64,000 bases of DNA from Cyrtodaria siliqua (GCA_037043455.1 JAWPHD010011474.1:19576-83575), one strand, 5' to 3'; numbered from the stretch's first letter, positions 1-11,319 are shown. The notes: a model not told the origin generated them from the letters alone. A program made the numbers and translations.

Positions 1-489
1 GCATGATAGTCATTTATAGACATGTATATGACATAAATAGGATTAGTTAATAAAGAAAACCCCGCCATGATCTAATCTCTAACCAACAAGGCAGCATCAA
101 TAGGCAATATATATAAAACACAAATATTCTCGTGTAAATATAATACAAAAAGAAATATCCTAGAAAGCCACAATGAAGGTACTCAATGACTTAGCAGAAG
201 CCAGAGCAACAAGAGAATAAACCATTAAGGGCACGACAGGAAAGATCATAGACAAACATCAAACGTCACCGTCCCAATGGGCTTTAGGTAGGCGTCATCA
301 TAGGGTCCACAGCCTGTCCTGTCATTGTACAGTTAAAGAGGAAAGCATAGTGGCGAACTGTAAAAGGGTCCACCACCAAGCATGCAGTACGTTGCAAGTT
401 CATGTGTAGTTGCTTTGTAAATTTAATACTCTTTATTAAGAAATGTTTACTCAGTATTTCATATAGTATATGTTGTGAACTTTATAATA

Positions 490-908
490 TGAGGTGCTGT
501 CAGAAAGTTTATGAACAGAAGATAATTAAAATGTGTAAGTCGGAATGAAATGTTGAACCAGTGTATAATGCCACATACATAATATAATGAAAGCCAATAT
601 ACATTTTGGGCACACAGTTTTTATTCTGTTATCTCTATCGCACGGACATTATTAAAATGAAATTGTTTATAAGGGTTGGAGGCGATCTGAACGAATTATG
701 AATGTCAATCCAAATACGAAAAAAAACATCATTATGTGTTTCAGTTTCAAATTCAACGTTCATATGCACTAAACAAGGCCCCATGACCCGTACAATTTAA
801 TTATTGTTAATGAAAACGTTTTGTCTAGAAAACTATAAGACTCGGCTAGTTTGTATTGTTGTTTTAAACTACATATTAGTTGTCCACAAACCTTTTGACT
901 GCACCTCA
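490..908. mobile_element. Tc1/mariner-type MITE (nonautonomous)
   Basis: Imperfect terminal inverted repeats of about 30 bp face each other: the left end reads TGAGGTGCTGTCAGAAAG and the right end is the complement of TGAGGTGCAGTCAAAAGG. Both ends are flanked by TA (488-489 and 909-910), the usual Tc1/mariner target duplication. The 419-bp interior has no coding sequence. The superfamily assignment rests on the TA duplication and terminus style only. Confidence 0.6.
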
Positions 909-929
909 TATTAATTTAAATTGTTACAG

Positions 930-1106
930 TAAATTGCGGGTCGTAAAGTTATGGGGCTTACGTCCCGTTATCACCTGTACGGCCATTTGAGACGGTGACC
1001 CCAGAGGGAGATAGATGAAGGTTGAAATATCTTACACCGCCAGGAAGCGAACCATACCGTGCATAGAGGTCTTAAGCTTTAGTGCGCAATGCCTTTACCA
1101 CTGAGG
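930..1106 (-). repeat. tRNA-derived SINE remnant
   Basis: Read on the - strand, the sequence starts CTCAGTGGTAAAGGCATTG, which resembles a pol III A box, and about 35 bases later has GGTATGGTTCGCTTCC, a B-box-like stretch. A non-tRNA body follows. No clear tail or target duplication is seen. Confidence 0.45.
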
Positions 1107-1520
1107 TCCTTGTTTAAAATTAAACTCCCTAAAGTTATCTTATATGTCATTGGGGATTATAATCCATTTTAAAAATACAACTAAACAAAAGACAAAATAA
1201 AATCAATAACAAAACAGAGAGAGCAGAGAAAGTAAAACAACCTTAAAGTAGCTTCATAAAAAGGAACTAACCATAAAAAAAGCGCTGAATAAAACTAGAA
1301 TCATGGCCTAATATCATTCTAAATAAGCTTTCCAAACATGTTTAATATTATATTTATAAACTAAATTAATCTCGATTAGATAATAATTATATATTCTCTT
1401 AAACAGAGCAAGATAACATACTTGAAAAGATGTTAAGATCATATGCTATATGTACAAACCTACCCACACAATTACCATATGTCAGTAAACAAAATGTTTT
1501 AAGTTCTCCCTACCTGTGAT

Positions 1521-1859
1521 CTACGGCAATGCATACAGCACAATGAACGGTGTCGTGTGTTCCACAATAGAGTTCAACATCTTTGCCCGGGTGTATTGAA
1601 CATTTTTCCATCGCACGGACGCAGGTGACAATAAACTGCTGGACATCATTTGAGTTTTGTCCAGTATTCGATGTTTCTTCATGCCTTCAAACTTATTATG
1701 GTATTGTAAACACACGACACAGAAATTCTGACCACAGTCGTAGCATCCTTTAACAGCCTCCACATGAGTTCCATCCTTTGCGCACGGGGAGCACGAGAAG
1801 TGAAAATAGGGCTCAGACCCTATCTCAATAGTCCGAGAATGTTTACCGCCGGTAGCCAT
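1521..1859 (-). CDS. B-box zinc-finger (TRIM-like) protein, N-terminal exon
   Basis: The frame encodes 112 residues from a Met at 1859. Residues 23-63 form a B-box-type zinc site: Cys23-Cys26, Cys39-Cys42, Cys47-Cys50, then His54 and His63. This order is that of the B-box exons of the large TRIM-like families of bivalves, proteins that act in ubiquitin signalling and innate immunity. Similarity fades after residue 70 (DKTQ), so the last ~40 residues may read past a splice site or a break. No RING finger lies before the B-box, and no coiled coil or NHL repeats are visible downstream toward position 1. It could be a first coding exon of a gene extending out of the window, a B-box-only paralogue, or a fragment. 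Confidence 0.6.
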   Translation of the reverse strand: MATGGKHSRTIEIGSEPYFHFSCSPCAKDGTHVEAVKGCYDCGQNFCVVCLQYHNKFEGMKKHRILDKTQMMSSSLLSPASVRWKNVQYTRAKMLNSIVEHTTPFIVLYALP

Positions 1860-2500
1860 TTCTTGTTGTGTAATGCCTTGTTCAAGTAGACTTTATGCAT
1901 GTATTTGCATATAACTGTATATTCAAGTTTTCTAGAAACCGTCTGACCTAATCGACTTGGATTACCTCAGATAACTCCAAACATCTAATATAATATAGAA
2001 ATATTATCTCTCAGGTTAAGTATTTATAGTTGTTATGTTTAAACAAGTACGATATAAACGTGTCTGTATTAGTCCTTCTTTATCTATTTCACATTTCATG
2101 ATATATAAATATAATTGGCTACTCTGCTACTATTAAGTATATACTTATACTAGTAGTTGTTTTTCCGTAATCGCATATTGTAAATGAAATGTAACATATT
2201 TACATGCAATGATATTGAAGGGAGTTATCTGCCCTTTGAATTGAAACAGGTGACATTATTTTACCTTCTTACCACTAAATCAATAAATAAAATCACTTTA
2301 AAATTCAACACTAGGCATCGGGTTTAAAGACTAATATCTTACAGTTGAGTGTATAGCAAAACATACTATTGCTTGTGACTTTAAACACTGTTTTTGAGGG
2401 ATACTATATGCCTCATATATACATAGTCATTGTATCCTCGTGTAAAAAAAATGATAATGATATTAAACGCATATTTTAAACATAATATCTACAGGTGATG
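1860..2500. other. AT-rich noncoding DNA
   Basis: No credible coding frame, RNA gene or repeat with clear boundaries was seen. It would contain the promoter of the B-box exon if that exon is first, but no core promoter element stands out from the AT-rich background. Confidence 0.4.
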
Positions 2501-2509
2501 GATAACTGG

Positions 2510-2960
2510 GACGAAAGATTTATCCAATTGAGACCAAATCTCGGACTCCCATTTTGTTAGCCCCATTCTCCTTATAACAAAATCCATGGAGTCTATGACT
2601 TCCATTATTTTAGCCAAATGTCCCTATTTTAAGTCCATATATTCTTATAAATAAGATAAATCTTTATATAATTAAGGCCAAATCTCCGTATAATTGGGAC
2701 CAAATCTCACCATAATTGGGATCAAATCCCACTATTATTGATCATTATCATCTCACCATAATTGGGACCATTTCTTCCTATAATTAGGACCAAATCTCCC
2801 TATAATTCCGACCAAAACTTTATATAATTGAAAACAAATTTACGTATTTTCAGACCAATTCTTCTTATAAATGAGTTCCACAAAATTGTCTCTAAATCTC
2901 CTTATAATATAGTTAAAACGAAATCTCGCTATATTACCAAATCTAACTACAATTGCGACC
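2510..2960. repeat. Degenerate 22-bp minisatellite (CTCCCTATAATTGGGACCAAAT family)
   Basis: About 18-20 degenerate copies of a ~22-bp unit built around TATAATTGGGACCAAATCTC run through this stretch. The same unit recurs at about 11,320-11,720, 30,740-31,175, 35,760-35,820 and 49,825-49,935, so it is a dispersed family and not a local slippage product. Confidence 0.8.
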
Positions 2961-4956
2961 AAATTTCCTACAATGGAATTTTTGCTTTAAAGGACATATT
3001 ACTGTTATTTAAGTGGCCAAATACCATTTATTGTATAACATTCTGCCGGTGCAATTTATAACATGACACCGGCAACTTGGTTTATCACTTCCTTATTTTT
3101 CAAAAAATGACATAGAACAAAACGTTCAGTGATTTATGCGGTACAAAAAAATAATTTTGTCAGTATTCGCAACATAAAACCTACTGTTAAGTCTGTTGTA
3201 AATTGGTTTGTATATTGATAGTCATTTTGTAACGAAGTAATTGTTGCAGAGGATTGTAATTAATCAATAAAGGATTAAATTAATAAAGGATTAATAGAGA
3301 GTGTAACGTTTGCTGTCCTCCCTTTGTCTTTTACTTGGAGGCCATTATATCATGTATATGGCCAGGATCCTTCAATATTGAAGGATCCTGAAATGGCGCA
3401 GTAGATTTAACTTGTTTTTCATTTTTTTTAAATTTTGTTCTAAATCATGTAATTTTTCCTACGGGCAAAGAAGCAATACTGAATAGTCGTCATGTAAAAT
3501 AACCTTTTTATTAGATAATTCAATATAACGTATTTTAATAAATAACGTACTTGTTATCAAATCGCTCTTGTAGATTTGCTATGCTAACACCGGTAACTCT
3601 TTATTCAAGGGAATTAACTGTTCCTACCTAATACGTGATTCAATGTTCGAGTTGCCCTCCTTTGGTAAGTATTAGGGGCAGACCACCTACTTATTCTAGG
3701 TAGATTACTAGAACCAGTACAGTCTAACTCCCGACATCCGTAAGCGTTTACTTTTTTTATTGAACTTGTGTTTCTCGTTTTATGAATCGGAGAGTGATGC
3801 ACTTGGGTCATTGAAGATGGTCGGCGGCAGAATTTACCGGATGCTGTGACTGGAAACAGGGCTCGTATTATAAATATTATACTTTATTTTCGCCATTAAA
3901 AAATGACGAAATATCAACAAGTAAAGTGAATTGAGTTTTAAGGTGCACCACCACATGAAAGGTTGTAGCTAAATGAACAGATGTCACAACGCTAAGGGAA
4001 CAGGGCTCATTTCTAAACACTTTATTATGGCTTTTAATTCAATTAAAAACTACAGGAGCAACAACAGCTAACAAAACCAAAGAACATACATTCTTTCTAT
4101 TCACTTTAGAAAAATATGCACTTTCTACAGTTGGGGTCGGCAACTGGCCTACAATTAAAGTGAACCATATTCTTCGTGTGCGTAGTGTGGTGCTATTGTC
4201 TGGTTATTTGCATGTCAAAATGATTTGGCATTTTACACCACTTTTAGTTGTTGCAATTATTACAAACCGGTATAATAAATTGTCACTTTTTACACTTGGA
4301 GTATGCAAATGCATGAATGTTGGTTAATGAATATACTACCAGTTTAATATAGTATTTTACACCAGGAGTCTGAAAATGGTATATAGGAGTCTGAAAATGG
4401 TATATACTACCCGTTATGTTATTTTACACCAAGCGTATGAAAATGTTGTTGAGCATGTAATTGCAGGGCTCTGCTATTGTTTTTTTGTCAAATTGATGCT
4501 AGATATATGTCAACAGTTTGGTTTGCTTATTAAAGATATTTTGGTTTACTTACTGCTCTGTCTGCTGCTGCTATAACAGTTGTTTTTCGTCCAGAGGTCA
4601 GCTTTACACATTTATTCTTTTGCGTACATTGATGTTTTTATTCAGTGGCTGTTGTGTTTATACAGAGTGGTGACTGATGCTGTTTTAATTATAATTTGAT
4701 CTCTGTGTTATAGGTTATTTTAGTCCATGCCTTGCACTTCAGTTTGTGTCACCATCACGATGTCTTAAGGCCAATCATCAATGTTAATAAGTCGAATAAC
4801 TGGGTATCGGACATGAGGTTGCGAGACGTACCATCGAGACCTTCAGTAGTTGGTATTGTATGTTATGCTGTCCGTTTACAATTTGCAAGTATAAATGATA
4901 GCCAGGAACAAACATTTAGACCAGGTTTATGAACTAAGTTAATTACAGACCAGGGG
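2961..4956. other. Noncoding stretch with a 28-bp palindrome
   Basis: No gene is supported. A perfect palindrome sits at 3363-3390 (half-site CAGGATCCTTCAAT). The segment around 3,650-3,760 shares the motif AGAACCAGTAC and a following CATCCGTAAG with 51,120-51,185, which suggests a dispersed repeat. A short direct duplication of AGGAGTCTGAAAATGGTATA lies near 4,363-4,405. Confidence 0.45.
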
Positions 4957-5152
4957 TTAGTAACTGAAAGCATTCGTTATTTGTTTACTCAACGAGCGCG
5001 TTTACAACAGTGTAACGAAATCGTTCGTTATTTTAACATGTTCGTTATTCCTGTTACTTCGTTACGTCATCGCTGAGAAATCTTACTAACAAAGGCTTTG
5101 TGTAATCGTTAAAAAGTGTAAAGAAATGTAATGAGCCATAGGCGTTAGCAAC

Positions 5153-6043
5153 ATGGATGAAAACAAACGAAAACGGCGTCCGAAATTTTAGCAGGAAGAA
5201 CTTGAAGTATTATTCGAAGAGGTAGGGGCTAGGAAACTTCTTTTATTTGGAAAATTTAGTGACTGTATCCCCAGAAAAAAAGTAAAAAGGTTGGGTGAAG
5301 TTACATGTAGAGTTAATGCAGTGTCAAAAGTAAATCGCTCTATGGACGAAATCCGAAGTAAATGGCAAGATTGGTCTGGTGTAGTTAAAAATAAAGCTTA
5401 AAAAATAAGACAAATCCAGCGTCAGACAGGTGAAGGGCTTGACACACTTCCTGAACTTAGCATTCTTGAGGAAAATGTTGTTGCTATCTTAGGTGAAACT
5501 GCCATTTCTGGGATCAATGAAGGTTTCGATAGTATGGTTCCACTGACTTTTCCAAGCCCTAGAACAAATACCCCTGACTCTATTGTAGATTCACACAGCG
5601 TTTCAGAGGATACTTTCGATGACATTGAGGATGACGTGGACGCTTCCTCGAGTGAAACCCATTACTTTGCTCAGTCATTTTTGGAACCATCGCCCTCTAG
5701 GCATGCCTCTAGTGGAAGACAACAAGATGGAACTTGTATTAATATCAACCCATATCCATCTCGGAAGACGGCCAATAAGCAGTCACACACGTCTGCATCG
5801 ATAGAAAACGGAGAATTGAAGCTGAAAGTGATAGAAAAGAAAAGGCTTCATTTAGAACAAGAAAGATTAAGCATTGAGAAAGAGCGACTTGAAGTCGAGA
5901 AAGCAAGACTTGAGAAAGACGACAGGATAATCACACTACTAGAATGCCTCGTCAATCAACGCACGTGTGATAGAGATTACGATGATGAACTAGAGTTACA
6001 GCAACAACAGCAATTATTCAGCCCTAATTACACTATGTTATAA
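5153..6043 (+). pseudogene. Harbinger-encoded Myb/SANT-like DNA-binding protein (NAIF1-like), two in-frame stops
   Basis: One frame of 297 codons runs from ATG at 5153 to TAA at 6041-6043, interrupted by TAG at codon 13 (5189-5191) and TAA at codon 83 (5399-5401). Codons 8-80 give a Myb/SANT-like helix-turn-helix domain of the NAIF1/Harbinger type, with KRKRRPKF, LFGKFS and DEIRSKWQDW at the expected spacing, followed by LPELSILEENVVAILGE. Codons 128-297 are acidic and Ser-rich, then a Glu/Lys/Leu-rich coiled coil (LEQERLSIEKERLEVEKARL), then a short Gln run near the end. In the family this protein binds the transposon ends and carries the transposase into the nucleus. The frame is otherwise intact, so the two stops look recent. 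Confidence 0.85.
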
Positions 6044-6117
6044 GGTAAAACACACACGTAGATGTTCCTTCAAGTTCATATATACCTAACTTTTAGAAAT
6101 GGCAAAACATTTTAAGA

Positions 6118-6345
6118 GACATTACTCCAGCCGCGCAACACGAAAATGTATATTAAGGCATTTGCGACCAGTGTAGATCTATGTCAGCCTGCTTGTGGCG
6201 CGCCGTCTGATCAGGGTCCAAACTATTCTCTATATAAGAATGCCAGAGGTTGCTCCGACCAAATGGCGAACAATGTGGACCTTAGTCGGACTGCGCGCCA
6301 AACACATATTGATCTGGATCCACACTGGCCGCAAAGGCTTTAGGA
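6118..6345. repeat. Palindromic MITE-like repeat, copy 1
   Basis: The left part (CGCGCAACACGAAAATG ... GCATTTGCGACCAGTGTAGA) is roughly mirrored by the right part (GATCTGGATCCACACTGGCC GCAAAGGC). Related copies lie at 7,530-7,695 and 10,236-10,395. No coding content is credible; the frames across it are by-products of the palindrome. Confidence 0.55.
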
Positions 6346-6500
6346 CGTCATGGCACCTCGAGTCCGGAATTCATTGGTTTAAATCTCACCCGAGTCGAAC
6401 TTTGCTTGGGATGAAGTCTTGAAGAAGGTTGATATGTTAAACAATCTGTACTTGTCGAATCAAGCTAAAATGTTTGAAATTTAAAATATATATTTTTCAG

Positions 6501-7062
6501 AGTACCAAATTGTCCTGTGATGACGTGCCAAACGAATTTCTGGGGATGATGTTCATGTTTGTACCACTGGAGGAAGTCCTCACCACAATTCCGAATGTAT
6601 GTGTGCGCTGGCAATCAGTGTTAAATTCAACATGGTTCTGGAAGCTGAACACACATTCTGCTATTTCTAAAACTGTTACTGATAGTGATGTTTCCATTAC
6701 CATACAGCGTATGACTAAGCTAAACTCATTAAAGCTGGACCTTAGTCTAATTGACTTGAACAATTGCAAGTTAGATAACCACTGCAGACTGAAAATGTTA
6801 TGTTTATTTTGATATAACGGTCAAGTTCCATCATTGGTTTTAAGATTTATTAAACCTGTGCTAAAGAATTTGGATTATTTAGAGATTAGCTGTGTTCATT
6901 TCAAAACTTGCATGCCGTGAGAACACTTATAGTCAAGAACGGACAACCACTGGATCCAAATGATTTCAGATATATGTTATCAAAGATGAATCACCTTTGC
7001 AACATCGACGTTGATTTAATTGGTTCAAAGGATGAATGGGCGGACATTGTGAACAGCAACTG
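6501..7062 (+). pseudogene. F-box/leucine-rich-like protein exon, degenerate
   Basis: A polypyrimidine tract and AG at 6499-6500 precede an exon-like frame whose start (DVPNEFLGMMFMFVPLEEV, then VCVRWQSVLN and FWK) fits an F-box, the ~45-residue Skp1-binding module of SCF ubiquitin ligases. After a TGA at 6810-6812 the same frame resumes with LEISCVHFKTC-type, leucine-rich sequence. Near 6,918 the frame must shift by one to read RTLIVKNGQPLDPNDFRYML and ends at TGA 7060-7062. One stop and one frameshift make this a pseudogene in the sequence as given. It lies inside the Harbinger transposon, between its two genes. No further exon of it was found. Confidence 0.6.
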
Positions 7063-7529
7063 AGGCAAAAAATGTTTTCAACCGATGGAAGTCCATGTTT
7101 TTTGACAGAATAACTTTGTGCGTAAAAGTATTTTTTTTTTTTAAATTTCGACAATGAGCACAGAATAATGTTCTTGGAATCATCAGTAACGGGCCCACGT
7201 TGACAGCTAGTACTTCTTTCTGTGTGCATACAATTCTAGTTTCTTTTTAACTGTGACAATACAAACATAAGAATGTTCTTGTAACAGGTTCATGTTTACA
7301 CTTTTGCGCGTAATGTTAATACTCGATTTAATTTCGATGATACGAACATAAGAATGTTCTAACTTTTAATTAACAGGTCAATATTTAACTGAATTGCTTT
7401 GTGCTTAGTTTAATTTATGAGAACACACACATTCTCTTAATTAACAGGCCATCTTTTAAAGATATTTCATTTTAACACAGACGTACGATGGTCACAGATG
7501 GCAATTTCTTGTTCGTTTGGTCACTTTTA
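7063..7529. other. Noncoding, degenerate repeats of AAGAATGTTCT
   Basis: No gene. Three or four loosely related ~70-bp units contain a short palindromic AAGAATGTTCTT-like core (near 7,155, 7,270, 7,350 and 7,430) followed by an AACAGGT(C/T)-type segment. Confidence 0.4.
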
Positions 7530-7695
7530 TAATTGAGCCTCGCTACGCGAACGTCTTTGGTCTTTGGTCTTTGCAACCAATCGCGCAGTCTATCAGGGTT
7601 CCCACTGTTTGCTTAAGAATGCCAGAGGCCATTTTGACCTAATGGCAAACAGTGTGGACCTGGTCAGACTGTGCGGTTGCGCGAATGACATAAGA
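7530..7695. repeat. Palindromic MITE-like repeat, copy 2
   Basis: It begins ATTGAGCCTCGCTACGCGAA and contains CGCGCAGTCTATCAGGGT, matching the copy at 10,236-10,395 (ATTGAGCCGCGTCACGCG, GCGCAGTCTATCTGGGT). The right half (GTGTGGACCTGGTCAGACTG) is the near complement of the left. Confidence 0.55.
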
Positions 7696-7916
7696 TACGT
7701 TGATGATTTGGTTACGCGTAACATCTTCAGCGTTATGACCCTGATGGTTAACCATATACGTTTAGCGTGCGTAGCTTGGATTGAGGATTGATTAAGTCTC
7801 AACTAATTTCATTTTTTCTTTGTTTTTACCTATATCATGGTATGATAAAACAGTGATTAAAGGTTAATTTCTAGTAGATAGTACTTTTTTATTTTTGTTT
7901 TGCTATTAGTCTATAT

Positions 7917-7950
7917 TGTGTATGTCTGTCTGTCTGTCTGTCCGTTTGCT
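7917..7950. repeat. (GTCT)n microsatellite
   Basis: Several GTCT repeats, the last changed to GTCC. Nothing else is seen in it. Confidence 0.8.
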
Positions 7951-8039
7951 TCAGCAGATAAAGCGGAGACAATGTTGTGAACAATTATAAGCGCTTGATT
8001 TTCAATCTTATGGGCGCCGTTTTACTATAAAATTACCAA

Positions 8040-8470
8040 AATGTGATATCACATATTCAAACTGGTGATATAATCCATTCATTCATATATGTAATATCAG
8101 ATATTCAAAAGCTTGATATCCAAAATTTTAATATGTGATATACACAATTAATTTGTTAAGGTGATATCCTATCTTCAAATTGTAGATATCACACATTCAT
8201 ATACGCTTTCAAATGATGGATATCCAGTATTCAATCTGAATGTTCTATCTAGTAATCATTATTGTGTTATCCAGTATTCGAAGAGGTGATATCCACTTTT
8301 CAATTGGTGATATTACTAATTCATTACGAATACTTGATATCCAATATTTTGAATATGTGATATCACATATTGTAGCTGAAAGCCGGATATCAAGTATTGG
8401 AAAGCTTCATATGAAGTATTTGAACTAGAGATATCGCATATTCAAATCTTGTATATCTAATATTCGTATT
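8040..8470. repeat. Degenerate GATATC-bearing tandem array
   Basis: Units of roughly 25-40 bp of the form TGATATCACATATTCAAA recur, each centred on GATATC or a one-base variant. The array lies inside the Harbinger element. A B-box-like GTGGGTTCGGATCTCGCC at 8,498-8,515 just after it suggests an abutting SINE fragment. Confidence 0.7.
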
Positions 8471-8519
8471 GAAAGCGTGGTATACAATCTTGAGATCGTG
8501 GGTTCGGATCTCGCCAGAA

Positions 8520-9100
8520 GTGTAATTATTTACAACAGTCCTCAGTAAGACGGAAATACTGATTTCTAATGCAAGATTTTAAAACTAGTTTGCCAATCGA
8601 CGTAAATTATAATTAAATAAGTGCAAATTGTGCCAGATTAAGAGGTACTTTACAAAAATACCGTTATTCGAAATCTCCGTCAGTAAACAATGAAAGTTAG
8701 GTTGCAAAGAACAAGAAATATTTTACAAAACGTGGATTTTTATACGTCAAACTATGTTTTAGCTGACACTATTTTTTACTTTTGATAATTAACTACACCT
8801 TAAGGGGTCTTATTTTAAGAGTTGTAATACAATTAAAAGAAGTTCAATACCAGAGTACATATTCACGTGCCTAGTTTTGACGTATCTAGTTGTCCGCTTA
8901 ATCAATCTAAGAATGACTTTATAAGTAAACTTAATGGCAATGCCTTGGTATTACCAATACAGATGTATACATTGGACATAATTGATAACATCCATTTTCA
9001 TGTTGAGTTAGATCATAATCTAATTTTACAAATATGTCTATAAAAATTAATGACGGTTGGAATTTCACACATGTAAGTTATATGTTTCTAAATGTTGAAT
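8520..9100. other. Noncoding interior of the Harbinger element
   Basis: AT-rich DNA downstream of the transposase reading frame. No coding frame or repeat with clear limits was seen. Confidence 0.4.
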
Positions 9101-9106
9101 TGATTA

Positions 9107-9910
9107 GTTCAGATCTTGTTTGACGCCTATCTTGTGTTGTTCGCCATCGCTGTCTGATTCCGATTCATCATCATCTATTATGAGACAGCGAAATCGCATT
9201 TTCCATATGCCATAGGTTCTTGGTTCTTTCAATTGTGCATCGGGCGCTTTTATGCGCAGTTTTGTAGCGACGCTCTGCTGCATTGTAGCGACGCTCTGCT
9301 GCATCACGGGGGTTATTTATAGGGGTTAGAAGCCAACGTTTCAATGGATAGGCGCTGTCTCCAAAAAGCGAGCCATCTTGTATTTGCCCTGATTCAAACA
9401 TATATACATTTGACAGTTGGAAAGTATAAAGGCATCATGGGTTGAACCCAGCCACCGGACTACTAAGTTTAAGAAAATGTTGTTTGAATCACAAATGCCC
9501 TGCACGTTTATTGCATGATAACCTTTTCTCGTGACGTACACATGTTCGTCCTCATGTGGCGGTTTGACAGGAAACAAAGTACCATCGACCACGCCTAAAA
9601 CTTTAGGAAAATTGGATATTTGATAAAATCCTTGTTTAATAATTTGCTGACTCCTATCATCCAGTGAAAAGTTGATATGAGCATTCAGCCTTCGCGTGAG
9701 ATAACATGTAACGTCACGAACACAGCGTGAAACTGTCATCAGACTCAAATCATGACTATCTGCTAATACAGACTGGAAACTACCAGTGGCGTAGTACCTT
9801 AAGGCGATTGCGACTTGAAGAGATACCGGAAGTGCGTTGTTTCTTCTTGTCGGATGACGCAAGTCATCTTCAATTTCTCGGCATATGTCAAAAATGGAGT
9901 TTCTGTCCAT
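9107..9910 (-). pseudogene. HARBI1-like DDE transposase of the Harbinger element, frameshifted
   Basis: The frame opens with Met at 9910 and reads as a HARBI1-type transposase (DDE_Tnp_4): a helical N-terminus, then KVLGVVDGTLFPVK with the first catalytic Asp, RKGYHAINVQGICD, and GSTHDAFILSN with the second Asp. Near 9,395 the frame shifts; the next frame gives GDSAYPLKRWLLTPI, AERRYN, AHKSARCTIERT with the likely catalytic Glu. Near 9,210-9,240 a second shift leads into YGIWKMRFRCL and an acidic tail ending at about 9,107. A 21-bp direct duplication (AERRYNAAERRY) sits between the shifts. The enzyme would cut and join transposon ends; this copy is dead as sequenced. Confidence 0.85.
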
Positions 9911-10235
9911 TCTGTACTTTTAAATTAGCATGGTTTCATCCATGAAATCTAATGGATTTTGTCTGTCCCGCAACACTGGTGGAACGTTCATTCGACGCCG
10001 ACGTTGTCTGTCTGCTAACAATAAGACAGTTATATCATGTAAGATGTAATCGCAAAAATGGCAGAGTGAATTGAACAGACAACAAAGTTCTACTAAAGTT
10101 AACAGTTTTCATCTTTATATGCCTATTACTTGAGCCCATGTTTAGAATGAAAATGAGCATAGAATTTAAAACGTGCTGATACTTGCGCCGTTTTATTCAT
10201 CGATATTTGGAATAATTTCAAGGCAGAAACTAATT

Positions 10236-10395
10236 GAGCCGCGTCACGCGTAAATGTGTCTTAAGACATTTACGACCAGTATGGACCCAGCTCAGCCAGT
10301 TGCTCGTGATGCGCAGTCTATCTGGGTCCACCATGTTCGCTATAAAAATACAAAAAGTGACGCACTGGTTGCAAAGGCCCTAAGAGACAGTTTCG
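10236..10395. repeat. Palindromic MITE-like repeat, copy 3
   Basis: It starts ATTGAGCCGCGTCACGCGTA, followed by ACATTTACGACCAGTATGG and CGCAGTCTATCTGGGTCC, as in the copies at 6,118 and 7,530. This half is less palindromic; the right arm is degraded to GGTTGCAAAGGCCCTAAG. Confidence 0.55.
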
Positions 10396-10974
10396 CAGCT
10401 TATTTGATATTTAAAATTTTATTGCAAGTGACTGGTACAACAATAAATCAAAATTATGTCATGAACTATTACACTTTTTTGCGTAATTGTATGTTTTAAT
10501 ATGTACGAGACAACATTAATTTCCACTATCCACAATATGATTATTTTTCTATGCAAGACACCACAGTTCTGTGTAAGAAACGTAAGAAAAGAAGATATTG
10601 AAAACTACTAACAATTTTTACATGAAGGAAATCTGTGAACCTATTTAAAATTTGCCAACGAATGGATAACGACTGCCTCCTAGTTGTCGTTGCACAACGA
10701 GGCTCTCGTTAAATATTCAGAAATAACGAATGCTTCAGGTTAACGAAAAAAATACGAACGATAGTTTAACGAATGCTTAACGATTGTCGTAAGGCTAACG
10801 AATGCTTTCAGTTACTCATACTATAAAAGCAGAAACGAATATGTCGTACGGAACTGTATAAAATTGGGCTCCTGCATTTTTTGATCGAAGAGTTTATTCT
10901 TCTTGGCAATTAAGCAGCATTTTAAACTATTGTGAATGTCAAAGTAGGCCCTAGCGTTGATATCCAGTCTTGAA

Positions 10975-11220
10975 CAGACAGGATTTTAGGCGCATCGTTG
11001 GCTTTTAACACGAGGGAAGCTTACAATATAGGAATTAAATCATTTTACACATTTCGGGTTAATATGATCTGGCCTCCAAGCATACAGGAAGTAGTTGATT
11101 TCATCGCGCATTTATCTCTTAAAGCTCCGCAACAGCTCGTTCATATGTGTCGGACATTAGTTTCAAATGTAAACGTTTGCATTTATCAGATGTAACAAAT
11201 CATTTCGACGTTAAATATAT
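10975..11220 (+). pseudogene. Tyrosine-recombinase N-terminal fragment (DIRS/Crypton-like)
   Basis: The reading frame LAFNTREAYNIGIKSFYTFR, then MIWPPSIQEVVDFIAHLSLK, fits the SAM-like core-binding domain at the N-terminus of tyrosine recombinases of DIRS or Crypton elements. After about 11,125 that frame loses similarity, and a shifted frame gives LHLSDVTNHFDVKYI, the expected continuation. The catalytic domain is absent and the copy is frameshifted. It lies just outside the right end of the Harbinger element. Confidence 0.55.
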
Positions 11221-11319
11221 AAAAAATAATAATAATAATAATAAAGCAAAAATGTTGACATGAGTCGGCTTGATAAGAGGGTCGATCCTAGGCTCCCCGT
11301 TACTCTGACGATTTTAATA

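Larger units (their letters stand above)
4960..10815. mobile_element. PIF/Harbinger DNA transposon, inactivated
   Basis: The ends carry a near-perfect inverted repeat, GTAACTGAAAGCATTCGTTA, starting at 4960 and, as its complement, ending at 10815. Flanks are TTA on the left and TCA on the right, compatible with one mutated base in a 3-bp TWA target duplication. The two ORFs expected of this superfamily are inside: a Myb/SANT-like DNA-binding protein (+ strand) and a HARBI1-like DDE transposase (- strand), converging. Both are broken, so the copy cannot mobilise itself. Both ends also hold many subterminal TTCGTTA motifs. An F-box pseudogene and three palindromic short repeats lie inside. Length is 5,856 bp. 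Confidence 0.85.

Noticed and set aside
9727..9945. + strand frame opposite the Harbinger transposase
   Set aside because: The - strand has clear transposase motifs over the same bases; the + frame is a shadow.
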